The translations under genes and the position numbers were made by a program. From the NCBI GenBank assembly GCA_019693395.1, contig JAAMXP010001910.1, forward strand, positions 1-32,054: a stretch of 32,054 nucleotides of DNA, read 5' to 3'. Below the pieces are notes generated by a model, which saw only the letters and a program-made list of their open reading frames with translations, was not told the origin of the DNA and searched no databases. The stretch's first letter is position 1. Each line of letters starts with the position of its first letter. Source of the stretch: Ettlia oleoabundans (lineage: Eukaryota > Chlorophyta > Chlorophyceae > Chlamydomonadales). Of this stretch, positions 9,201-19,933 are shown piece after piece.

Positions 9201-12200
9201 GCTGTGGCAGCGCCTGTTGCCCGCAGCGCTGGCAGAGGCCAACGTGGATGCTGAACGGCTGATGCCGCAGCACCCGCTGCAGTTGCGGCCGCAGCACCAG
9301 CTGCTGCTGCTAGAACTGTTGGAGGCGGCAGCAGATGCAACAGCGGCAGCTGCTGACGCAGCAGCTTTAGGCAGCAGCCCAGCCGACGCCACGGCTACCG
9401 CCGCCACCGTGGCTGCGGCTGCACCGCTGCTGCCACCACTGCGGTTGCAGGCTGGGCCGGGTGTATTAGCGGCAGTGCGGGCTGCAGCACGCCGCTGGCT
9501 GCTGCGGCGCCTCTTGGCCACCGGCGCCTTCAGCGGCAACAAGGAGGAGGCGGTGCTGTGGCTGGATCTGATGCCAAGGTGGGCGGCAGGCTAGCAGCGC
9601 CCGGCTTCGTGCTTCTCACGTATGCAGCTCAGCTCCTGTGTTTGTGTTACCACCACGGTTGCATCTTTCCGGCTGGTTTGACCTATGCAGAAGCTTGCTG
9701 AAAGCGCTCGCTTTCCAGGCGTCAGGTTGTGGGGTCGGTGGTGAGCCCAAAATAGGAGTTGCGACGGTGCTTTTCACTGCTCCATCCTGCCTGGCTGCCC
9801 ATGCACTCGTATCGTGCAGCGGGAGTGGCAGCGCCGAGGCCCTGGCCGCCTTCTTGTGCGAGGCGGTGCAGCTGCTGCTGCGCCGTCCCCACGAATTTTA
9901 CGAGCAGCAGCAGCAGCTGCTCGCTGAGGCTGGAGCGGAGTCTGAGCTGAAACAGCATGCAGCAATTGCTGCAGGCACTACAAGCGCTACGCAGGCGGGC
10001 ACGCTGGCTGGCGTTGTCCAGCGGCAGCCTCAGTTCAGCCTGCTTGCGCTGTGTGCGCTTCGCCAGCTGCTGCGGGTGCTGCCCTCCGGCAAGATCCCCG
10101 CCAGTGACAAGGCTGTGATGGCTGCCTTTGTGGCGGCGGTGCTGCGCCAGCTGGCACAGCAGCAGCTGGGCGCCGGCGCCTCAGCGGCGCTGGCGGCGGT
10201 GCTGCTGGGCGTGGTGCGACAGGAAGCTGGCCGGCAGCAGCAGTCACGGCAGCAGGATGATTTTGGCGAGAAGCAGAGCAAGAAGGATGAGAAGCGCAAG
10301 CAACCCACCGGCAGTGGCAGCGGCGGCACGGTAGCCGCTGCGACAGGGGCGCCCCTGGTGCTGCCACCAGAGGGGAGGGCACTGCTAATGCTGCTAACGG
10401 CGCTGGAGGGGCATGGGAACAAAGGGACGGCGCATGAGGTTGCAGCCTGTGAAGAGCAGCCTGCGAAAAAGAGGAAGAAGAGCAAGGCTGAGTCAGCTGA
10501 AGCAGCTGGTAAGCAGGCAGCGGCAGCGGGCTCAATGCAGGTAGCAGTGCTGCGAAGCAATGGTAGCGGCACTGTTGACAATGCAGCGATCCAAGCAAAA
10601 GAGGCTGCTGTGGATGGTATAGGAGCCTGCTGCCAGTCCATCAGCCGGTTGGCTGTTACTGGCAATGATAGTGCTGAGCTGCTGGCAGCCATTCAGCAGA
10701 GCCTGGGTGGAAATGAAGATGGTGGCAGTGTGGGAGGCAGGACTGCAGGTATTTGCAGTGCAGCCGTGCGGCAGTGCCTGCACTTGTTGGAGCAGCGGGA
10801 TGCGGCTGCTGCAGTTGCAGCGTTGGTGCAGGTGGTGCAGGCGGCGGTGATGGCAGCTGCCAGCCACCAGGAAGGGGAGCAAGTGCGCTGCCTGCAGTTG
10901 TTGGCACAGAGCGACATGGTGCTGCAGGCACTAGCAGCACCTGTTGGTCGCGATACCTCAGTCGTCAGTGAGGCGCGGGATGCAGTAGCGGCAGCTGTTG
11001 TTCAACTGCTGCATCGCATCCTGCTGCCGGGGAACGGCGCCAATGCCCCCACGCCCAGCGTTGCAGCATGCTGCCTGCCACTTTTGCAGCAAATAGCCGC
11101 AGCCTTCCAGCAGCTTGTGCAACTCGCCAGCCAGCCACCCACTGCGGATGTGGCCAGCAGCGAGAGCTTGCCGCTGGCAGCCCAACACTTCTTGCTGCTG
11201 CTGCCCTGCATGCCAGCGGCAACAGTGGAAGCGACTGCAGGCTTGCTAGTAGCTGATGTAGAGCCTGTGCAGCGGCCAGATACAAGCGGTGGCGGGAAAT
11301 CAAAGAAGGCAAACTTTGCGCCTGCTGCTGTGAGGCAGCTCTGGCTTGGAGCGGTGGCGGCGGCGGTGTTGCAGCAGTGGCTTGGATCTGGCATCAATTC
11401 CCAGCAACAGCAGCAGCTTGAGAGGGCGTGCAGCCTGCTTCTGCAGCTGGCCTCAAGTGCTGTGGCGGCTGGTGTCGCGGATGGGTTGAACGCTGCTGTG
11501 TTGGCATCAGCCAGCAGCTGCCTCCTTGAGTTGCTGGGAGGGACCCATCAGGCTGCGACTCTGGCAGCAATGGGCAGTACTGGCCAGGAGCAGCTTCTGA
11601 GTAGCTGCCTGACAGAGGGCGTGGAAGAAAGTGGCGCCAGCCTGGCTCCCTGCAGCCAGCTGGCAGCCCTGCTGGTGCAGCGCAGCAGCAGCTGCTGCCA
11701 GGCAGCGTGTCGAGAATTGCTGCCGGCACTATTAAGGGGCGGCAGCACAGCAAGGCTGGCACTCGCTATCCCTGTGACAACCGCTTGTTTGCAGCGGTAC
11801 CAGCAACAGCGGGAGCAGCAGCAGCAGCGGCAAGGGCAGAAGGCGGAGCAGCTGAAGGGGTGTGGTACCACAACCGGGTCAGCAGCGCCGGCACTAGCTC
11901 TGGCGGGCTCCTTGGGGCGCCGGCTCCTAGCTTATTTTGCCGGGGATGCTGGTATCGGCGATGTTTGGCTGCCATCAGATGGAGAAGCGCGGAAAAAGAA
12001 GAAGCGCAAACAGGATAGCAGGGCCAGCAGCGGGTTAGCAGCGGGGCCAGCAGTCCGGCAGCTGCTGCAACAGCATGCGCTGCCCTGCCTGCACTTGCTG
12101 GTGCAGCAGCGCCCGCTCCCAACCGCGCAGCGCCAGCAGCTTTTAATGGCACTGCTGCCTGCTCAGGGCTGGTCAGTGGGCCCGGCAGCGGCGGAAAATG

Positions 12201-15200
12201 CGTCACAGTCAGAGGCTTGCTTGGCTCAGCCGGAACCGGGAGTGGCCGAGAGGGCAGAGGCGGCTGTTGTTATCCTGCTCTCACCTGCTGCTGATGGTGG
12301 TGCTGGTGCTGATGCTGCTGGCAACAATGCTCAACCTGCCAGCGCGGCGGAGCTTGCTGCCTGTGTGCGCTGCTTTGCAGCCACGCTGGCCTCCCTGCTC
12401 AAGTGAGTGCAGCACCCTGGCTATTCCAGCTTCAAATGTTGAGTTATGGCACTGATGCTGTAGGCCAGCTGTGCCCCAAACGGTGGCCAGCCTGCTGCCG
12501 GCAAGGAACTCATTCTTTGCTAGTTGCTCCCCTTAACTATGCAATTCCGGTAGTGCTCGCCCAGCGTGCCTATCACGCTGCATTTTGTTGCCCTATCACG
12601 CTGAGACATGCTGTGGCGCGCTTTGCTGTGTAGGCTGCCAGCTAGAAGCACCGACCTGGAGCGCCGCCTACTGCGTCTACTCGACGGCCCTGTGGGGGAC
12701 GCTGTGGCCTCCCTGACCACAGCGCAGCGCAGCGGCACCGCCTTTGCTGAGCTGGCAGGCGCCGCTGCCGGCATGCTGGGCACTGCTGTGCTGCGACACC
12801 GTCTGTCGGCGGCTGCCGGGGAGGCGCGGGCAGCGGCTGCAGAAGGAGTTGCTGCTGTGCGTGTGCTGCGGCGGTTCATGGCGGCTTTGCTGCCTGATGA
12901 GGAGGAGCTGGGAGAGGTTGAGGATGAGGGGGCGGCTGCAGGAGGGCAGGCAGCAGGCAGCTCACCCCACAGCAGTAGCAGCGACAGCAGCGAAAATGAT
13001 AGCAGCGATGAAAGCGATAGCAGCAGCGACAGCGATAGCGGCAGCAGCAGTGATGATGGGAATGATGAGCCAATGGCAGATGCTGAGGCAATGCCTGGGC
13101 GGGGGAAGCAACAAGGGCAGCAGCAGCAGCAGCAACAGCAGCGGGGAGGGCAGGAGCTGAGCAACCCGGAAGTGGCGGCAGCTGCAGTGCAGCTGCTGCA
13201 GCGGTTGCTGGGCCACAGCCGCTTCCTGCCGGCTATGCGCGCTGCGGCGGCCGCTCCCGCTGCCTGCCCACCGCCCCTGCCCACTGCCGCCGCTGCGCTG
13301 CCACGACCCCTCGCTTCGCTTCTGCCGCTGGCTGCGGCGGCCTCGGAAGAAGCCTCAAATGGACACTTAGCGGCAGCACGCGCGGTTTTACCTGCAGCAA
13401 GCTCGGCTGCGGCAGGCACAGCTGCAGCAGCTGTAGTGGAAGCAGCGGCAATGTCTGCGGAGCTTAAGAAGGAGCTGTGTGAGCTGATTGAGACGCTGCT
13501 GGACCTGCACCACCGGTACACCGACAGCGCTGACATGCCAGAGCAGCAGCAGCAGCAGTTGGTTGAGAATGCAGAGGCTGCGCTGCTGCCGCTGCTGATG
13601 GCCGGCTACGGCGCCTCCTGCTCCCCCGCTGATGCCGCCGCCTGGAGCCTGGCAGCAGCAATCAACCGGCGCCAATGGCATCGGCAGTACAGGCAGCAGC
13701 AGCAAGAGCTTCAGCAGCAGCAGACCTTGACGGAGCATCGAGAAGGACCAGCAGCAGCAGAAGCGGCGTGGAAAGCAGCTGTGGCGGCGGCGGCAGAGGG
13801 TAATGATGATGAGGCGGCGGCGACTGCGGCGCTGATCCACGGGCCGCTCGCCAGCACCTGGTGAGTGAGGGGTGGACACATGATACGTTCAAATGGGAGG
13901 CAGCTGTCCATTGCAGTCGTAGCTCTTCTGCTTCCGTTAGTAACGTAAACCAGCTGAGCCAGGGCGTGTGTCGAGCTGCACATTACATGCTTATGAGGTT
14001 GCACTGCATGAGAGTCAGGTTGATTGTTCCCTATTCTCATCTTGGTGCTGCAGCTTTGCATGGGGCCCTGCCGCAGCGGCCCTGCAGCAGCTGTTGCCAG
14101 CAGCAACCGACGGCAGCGACAACGGGCAGCACCCGCAGCAGCGTCACCGGCTGCTACAGCAGCGCTTGGCTTTGGACCCCGCCCGCGCCGCCCTGACAGT
14201 CTGTCACTGGCCCGAGGGCTGCCTACTGGCTGCTCCAGGCACCAGCAGCGCTGATGGCGGCAGTAGCAGTAGCAGCAATGCAGGGGGCAGCGATGCAGGC
14301 TTTGCCACAAAAGGTCGTGGCAGCATTGGCGCATCACACAACACCCTGGCACAGCTGCCAGCAGCAGCCTCAGCTTACGACCCCAGCTTCCTGCTGCCCT
14401 TCTGCTGCACCTGCCTGACCCAGCAGCTGCTGGCGCCACGGGCCTTTGTTGAAGCCGGCCTGCTCTCAGGTCTGTCGCTGTCTGTGCTTTGCGTAGGGGA
14501 TGTACCCGCTCAACTTCAGCTCCTGCTGCTGTGGACGCTGCAGCGCTGCCTGCACACGTGCCGCCCAGTCACCCCCTTGCACACATCATCCCGCCATGCA
14601 TTGGCACGGCTGCCACTTCTCCGCACATGCCATTACGACCTGAACCTCGTCGGTCTTGGCGCATTTTGGTGCAGTGTGCCTGCGCGGGCTTGCCGCCTCC
14701 GACCCAGCCCTGCGTGCCGTGGCCTACCAGGCAGTGGCCCTGTTTGAGGAGCAGCTAGCAGCGGCGACGGTGCCAGACTTCCGAGAGAAGCAGCAGCTGA
14801 GGTGAGGGCATGGCTGGTTGTTGATGGTGCGTGAGGGCTGGGTACCATTGACAGTGCGGTGCAATTCTGGGTGCTTGTCAACTTGATTAAGAAAACACAG
14901 GCTGGCAAGTTGTGGCGATACTAACAGCAACCTAACCTTCAACCACAACCACCACCCCCTACCCCCATCCCTGCTGCTGCGCAGCGTGCTGCTGGGGGCG
15001 CTGCGCTGCGCCATCACCCGCCCCTTCCAGCGCCTGCCCGCTGTGCACGCCGTGTTCCTGGCGGAAGCAGGTGCGTCCCCCAGGGAAACAGCCCAACATC
15101 CAGAGGGTTCGTGCCAATACGTGTCGTGCAGCTGCGGGGCAGTTTAGACAGACCATGCTTGCACCTATGGCTGGCAGCACCTGGATTCCTTTGTTCCACC

Positions 15201-16783
15201 ATGGTTCAGTGCATGAAGCAGCTCTGACTGCCATTGCTGCACTGCCTATGTCTGGGCATGATTCCCTCTGCCCTTTGGCTTGTCCACCCACCTGCCCTGG
15301 CGTCCAATTGCCCCACCTGCCGCAGCCCTGCTGTCGCTGCACCCGGGAGCCGCCATGTACCCGGTGGTCAACAAGCACCTCACACGCAGGGCAGTGCTTG
15401 ACCTTACGGTGCGTGGGCCAGCCGCTGGTTGTCAGCAGTGGCCAGCTGTTACCTGGGTGGTGTGGACAGTAGTGGCCTGCTCCATCTGTATGCCCCCACA
15501 AATTCATTGGGGTTACTTCTGCATACACTCACATCACTGTTGATGTACAACGAAAGACGTGGAGTACACGTGTCTCATCCCTCTGCCCATTCACCAGTGT
15601 GTCGGCCCGCTGCTCACCGTGCACTGCTGTGCATCCCGCCCACCCGCCACAGGATGTGCCGCTGCTGGGCCAGCTGCTGATGTCGGGTGGGCAGCAGCAT
15701 GCCATGGAGCGGCGCTGGATGATGCAGGTGGGGGCTGCACCTTTCTACCTGACGTGGTTGTTATACTGTGGTAGGAAAGGCGTGGTGCCCAACGAGGTTT
15801 AGTCGACAAGAAAGGAGGTACGTCACAGACTGCTCCATTTGCGTGCCCTTCGTCCCCCACTTGCCCTGCCCTGCCTCTACCCCTGCAGCTGCTGCTAGCG
15901 GGGCTGCGTACCGCCGAGGATGCATCGCTGTACCGCCGCAAGCACGTGTTTGAGCTGGCCATGAGCCTGCACAACTCTTGCGGTGAGTTTGCACACATTC
16001 TTTGCTGCCAACCTGCGCTGGGTGTGGTCTGCTGTGGTGTTGCTGAGAAGGATGACTCTGAGACTCCCCAGTGTTGCCGGGCTAAGAGAGTGGAAGGGGG
16101 CCTTCTCTCAGGCTGCACACTGCCGAGAATAAGTGCATCAGTGGTCCCTGCTGTGCTGGTGGTGGTCCTAGATTCCATTGGCTCGCACAACGTTAGCACG
16201 TTTGCTCATCCGCATGCCCGCTGCAGTGGCTGATCCTGAAGTTAGCGCCCTGGCGCTGCGCCTGCTGTGCACCGCCACCTACATCCCACGCGCTGCCCGC
16301 CAGCTGGCACAAGAGTCCGGGCTGATCCCCTGGCTGGCAGCAACAGCAGAGGCGGCAATTCAGCGGCTGTCGTCACCTGGAGGTTTACACAGGGGCAGCA
16401 GCAGCTTTGCGGGAGGCTCTGGTATGGCAGGAGGAACAGCAGCAGATGAGGGGCTTGCAGAACCGGTACAGGCGCTGCGCCGCTTGCTGCAGCTACGAGC
16501 AGTGATGTGGGGTAGCGGTGGCGCAGCTGCCACGCGGCAGATGTGGTCGGCAGCCCAACAGTTGGCTGCTGCTGTACTAGCTAGTGCTGGGAGCAGCAGT
16601 GGATGGGCAGCGGCCCCAGGTGCTGCAGCCGTGTGCCACCAGCTGCTGCCCTTCCTGCAAGAAGTGCAGCAGCTTGGGGCCAGCGTCCCAGCCCGGCAAG
16701 CAACCCTCATGCAGCTGGGCAGCGTTTCTACCGAGCTTGCAGCTGCTGTGCAGGCACTTAGCCAGCTTGCACCAGGGCGCTAG
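6248..16783 (+). CDS. URB1: URB1/Npa1 nucleolar pre-ribosomal-associated protein, complete
   Basis: Large helical-repeat scaffold of early pre-60S ribosome assembly in the nucleolus (Npa1 in yeast). Fifteen exons: 6248-6436, 6580-7028, 7276-7513, 7694-8452, 8682-8967, 9161-9578, 9820-12402, 12634-13860, 14054-14469, 14675-14801, 14985-15070, 15326-15408, 15653-15727, 15889-15982, 16227-16783. They total 7587 nt, or 2528 residues plus stop, with all phases matching. The N-terminal NPA1 region includes ALRDDDAALFLTRYLRQSPE, VVQRRLKALYFNLSSDIRGK and LSRGLQHSNAL-VRHGTL. The C-terminal URB1 domain includes YDPSFLLPFCCTCLTQQLL, MYPVVNKHLTRRAVLDLT and LYRRKHVFELAMSLHNS. Exon 7 is a large Ala/Gln/Leu-rich block with Lys-rich nuclear-signal-like patches near 10466 and 11990. 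Exon 8 has an acidic Ser/Asp tract (about 12970-13070). It is longer than human URB1 (about 2270 aa), mainly through low-complexity growth. The ATG at 6248 opens directly into the conserved region. Confidence 0.93.
13118..13141 (+). repeat. CAG repeat coding poly-Gln in URB1
   Basis: Eight CAG/CAA codons in a row in URB1 exon 8 give a Gln tract just after the acidic Ser/Asp region. Similar shorter CAG runs occur at about 9903-9921, 11815-11829 and 13541-13558, all in frame. Confidence 0.8.
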
Positions 16784-17479
16784 ATTGATTGCCATCGCCG
16801 GTTAGCACCTATTCACGAGCCATGCATACATTGTTTTATAAGAAGCTGAACAATCAAACAAGTGTGCATCCGCACAACTTTGCACCATTCCATCGATGTT
16901 GGCACATCAATGTAGCCAATCTCCCTGCTGCCATGTTGCTTTTGTTGGCGGTGTGCTGACCTGGCTATTCATGACCGGGTGTTGGTGCCAGCTGCTAGCT
17001 TAACTTCAAGTTCAAGAATAAGAATGCTGATCGGTAGCAGTCCTGTTCAGCATGTGAGCCAGGGAATTTGGCCTACCTGGGCTTTGCCTGCTACTCACGT
17101 CGGCAAAGGCTGTGAATTGAACAGAGCTGCGGGATGCTGTGGCATTGCGCTTGTGTCGTCAATCAACTGTGTCTGATCCTGCAGAGACGGATTCAAACTG
17201 ATAATCATTACGGAAGGAACTTGGCACATTTTCTTAAATCATACGTCAACGACGGCTGATTCCACTTGTTGCGTGCTGCCAGTGTTGGCCGTGTTGAAAG
17301 CCGAGTTGAGAGCAATGGATACTTGGGGGTTGTAGTCCCAGGGCTTGTGCCTTTCTCTTCTGCAAACCTTCATTGGTTGCCTATACAAGCATCTACTCTG
17401 ACACTGATTGGTAGCACCACTTACCACCCCAACCTTGGACTGCCTGCTGACGGTCCAAAGCGCACACTGGCCGCTCAGC
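16784..17479. other. Intergenic region after URB1
   Basis: About 700 bases of less GC-rich sequence between the URB1 stop and the next BTB-type gene. I see no TGTAA signal close to the URB1 stop and no tRNA. An open frame from 17266 to 17610 ends in FARMADPDTATRR, just before the BTB motif of the next gene in another frame, so its 3' part may belong to that gene. Confidence 0.45.
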
Positions 17480-18812
17480 ATGACCACCACCCTGCAGTTG
17501 AGCCAGCAGAGGCAACCGAGTTCGCTCCAGAGGACCTGCAGCACCTGCCCGACCAGTCCCCGGCGTTTGCCCGCATGGCGGACCCTGACACTGCCACTAG
17601 GCGACGGTAGCAGGCTGCCCCTGCACAGCATGGTGCTGGCTCAGCACTGCAGGCAAGCAAGCAGTCTTGGATTTGCTTAAAGTTGTTCTAGTATCAGCGA
17701 GGAGCCTGACGAGAATGATCGCCGAGCCGACCCTGCAGCACTGTTGCTTACTCATTTGACTGGACCATGCGCCATTCGCCTCCCCTCATCTTTGCTTGAA
17801 CAGGGTGCTGCGGGATGCAGCTTCCAGCACTGGCAGCCTGTCCACAGAGGCGCAGAGTACATCCCACAGAGCGTGGCTCAGCGCGCCACCCGCCTTTTCC
17901 TGCGCATCATCTACAACCCCCTGGCAGGTGCAGCTGCGTGGCTGAGGTAGACGCTTCTACTGGGGCGGGCGCAAGGGACCAGGAGGTACTGCACGCACTA
18001 GTGCGACTGGCTGGCAAGTTGGATTCGCCAACTGTCGTTCAAGTGAGCCGGGAGCAGCGTTGCCTGCAAAAGTGCCGCATGATTTAGCGTGCGCATTGGA
18101 ACTCGAAGTTGCAGCAGCTTGAACTCCATATGAGGGGTCCATGTCTTTCCTTCCACCCTTCTGTCTCTACAAACGTATACATGGTACAGAACATCTGTGT
18201 GTATGCCCTACACAGGTTGTCAAGGACCACTCAATGAACCGTTACGAGCGTGAGGTGCCCAAGGTTTTCATGGGCCTGCTACTGGCCGCCCAGGAACTGG
18301 GGCAGGATGAGGCGGCGATGAAGCTCAGGTACAGGTCCAGTGTCACCATGCTATTGCTACCTTCTGACAGGGGCAATGATGCATCAGCTAACCGCAGGGC
18401 ATGCTGTTGCAATGGAGGGCACCAGCCACTCTGCTGCAAAATAAATCTGCCCAGGTCCGGTAGGGCCTAAGTAGCGGGGTTATGTAACACACACACAAAT
18501 CTGCCACATTCTGTCTCACTGTCCTTGCTGGCTGCACCTCCTGCTTGAGCATGCAGGCGCCGCTGTGTGCGCGGAATACCAACTGGCATCAATATGACCT
18601 TGCTCCACAAAGGCTCTGCTGAATTTCAGCGCTTTGTATGCGAAACAATGCTTCACTCAAGGCGCTGGGAGCAGCTGGACAGGGAGACACTGCTTCTATG
18701 CGTGGAGGGCGCACTGAAGGCATGTGGCAAGGCAGCAGATGCAGAGATTGGCTCAACTCAGGAATTGATAGAGGCCCAGTCTTTTGGTGACATGCTGAGG
18801 GAGCTGCTTTGA
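17480..18812 (+). CDS. Second BTB/POZ-domain protein, 5' half with apparent frame breaks
   Basis: Seen: LPLGDGSRLPLHSMVLAQHC (to 17652), a clear BTB DGS-x-H-x-x-V-L core. A GC-AG intron (17653-17803) follows, then RVLRDAASSTGSLST, in phase. The expected continuation IPQSVAQRATRLFLRIIYNP (about 17857-17916) lies in a different frame with no splice signals between, and DQEVLHALVRLAGKLDSPTV (from 17977) in a third. After that all is regular: donor after CAA at about 18042, exon VVKDHSMNRYEREVPKVFMG (about 18215-18329), then a final exon from about 18557 with CVRGIPTGINMTLLHKG and ending FGDMLRELL, stop 18810-18812. BTB proteins are commonly CUL3 adaptors; no MATH or Kelch domain is visible. The 5' end is uncertain; 17480 is the first ATG in the BTB frame. 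It is either a pseudogene or the assembly has single-base errors; neighbouring URB1 has none. Confidence 0.55.
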
Positions 18813-19933
18813 ACCCCAGCCAACTGGCCCAAGGCACAACCAGCAGCAGCAAGAGCTGCTCTTAAACATCCGCTTGCTGCCATACTGCGCGCCCAGCTGC
18901 ACAGCATCATTCATAAACTAGCCAAAACACATGCACAGGTTTGCAACCCTGCTGTCTCCTGCACAGTGGGTAAACACATGTTACAGTGTTGAGCGCAGTG
19001 TCAAAACATATGGAGCAGATGCAGCACGACCACCAACCCGTCTAAGCCGCCGCGCTGGTAGAACACTTGTGTATTCAAGTGCTGCCATCACGGACGTGGC
19101 TCTGTGATTTGCAGGCAACCTGCCTGCAGGTATGGACATCTGGAACCAGAAACTTGTGCTGTGCTCAACCCTAAATGCTGCTGTTGTGTAATCCAGTTTA
19201 CAGCGAGGTCTGCTGTTGAACGATAGCAGAGTAGTCTGGATGCTGCCAATAGAGGGCAGGCAAACCATCAGCAAGAAAAGATGTGCCTTTCAAGCAGCAG
19301 CAAAGCATGAGGCCCTCCTGGGTGACAATGCAGGGCGGTTTGTGGCACCCAAAAGGGGAGGAAAGAAGAACATCAAGGCATTCAAAGTTTTGCAGTCGGG
19401 GAGAAAAGAGGGGCGGGAGGCAGGGCCCCAGTCAGGCAACACATCGTACTGAAAGCAGGGAAAGACAAACCTTGGAGCGAGTGAAAGAAGGGCGGGCGCT
19501 GCGAGGGTTCTAACCTAGGGTTTTCAGGAAGAGGGGGCGTTGGTAAGTTTTCGCGCTGCACGGAGTGAGGGCTCTGGGAAGCGCAAGAGCGCATGTGCCG
19601 TAAAAGGCAGTGCGCGTGACGGCATACCCAGATGGAGTGGATAAAATCAACCTGCTGCTAACTGCTAAGTCTAACCAGGGACTGTACAGAAGGGTGGGAA
19701 AAGGGAGGAAGGTTCGTGGCGAAATAGGTTGCGTTCGGGTGGCAGCATGCATGCGCCCATCTACTAGCTCTTAAAGACGTGTGTTCCGCCACATATGTGC
19801 TGGCTGACCCAATTCTGCAGCAGCGTACAACCACGGCCCGAGCTCGTAACTTACCGCCCGTTTTACTGGCAGCTGTGCTGTGCCCTGCTGGCGAGTCGTG
19901 TTGCCTTCAACTGCCGCCCATCTTGCTGCTGGC
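18813..19933. other. Convergent intergenic region with possible 3' UTRs
   Basis: About 1.1 kb between the stop codons of the plus-strand BTB gene and the minus-strand membrane-protein gene. No conserved ORF or RNA gene is recognised. A plus-strand TGTAA at 19187-19191 could be the poly(A) signal of the BTB-type gene, giving a 3' UTR of about 375 nt. A minus-strand TGTAA (18981-18985 read in reverse) is rather far from the other stop. Confidence 0.4.

Noticed and set aside
10030..10692. Minus-strand open frame of 220 codons over URB1 exon 7
   Set aside because: Shadow of the conserved sense exon; Ser/Ala/Cys-rich with no family pattern.
12520..13536. Minus-strand open frame of 338 codons, Ser/Ala/Arg-rich
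   Set aside because: It is the antisense of URB1 exon 8. Its composition is the mirror of GC-rich CAG/GCN codons, it has no recognisable motif and the plus strand has a conserved in-phase exon.
19516..19523. TAGGGTTT, a telomere-repeat-like or telo-box sequence
   Set aside because: Single 8-base match in a convergent intergenic region with no tandem copies; easily chance.
16784..19933. Search for tRNA or other small RNA genes in the less GC-rich intergenic stretches
   Set aside because: No paired A-box and B-box with a cloverleaf was found; isolated TTCAA-like matches lacked the rest.
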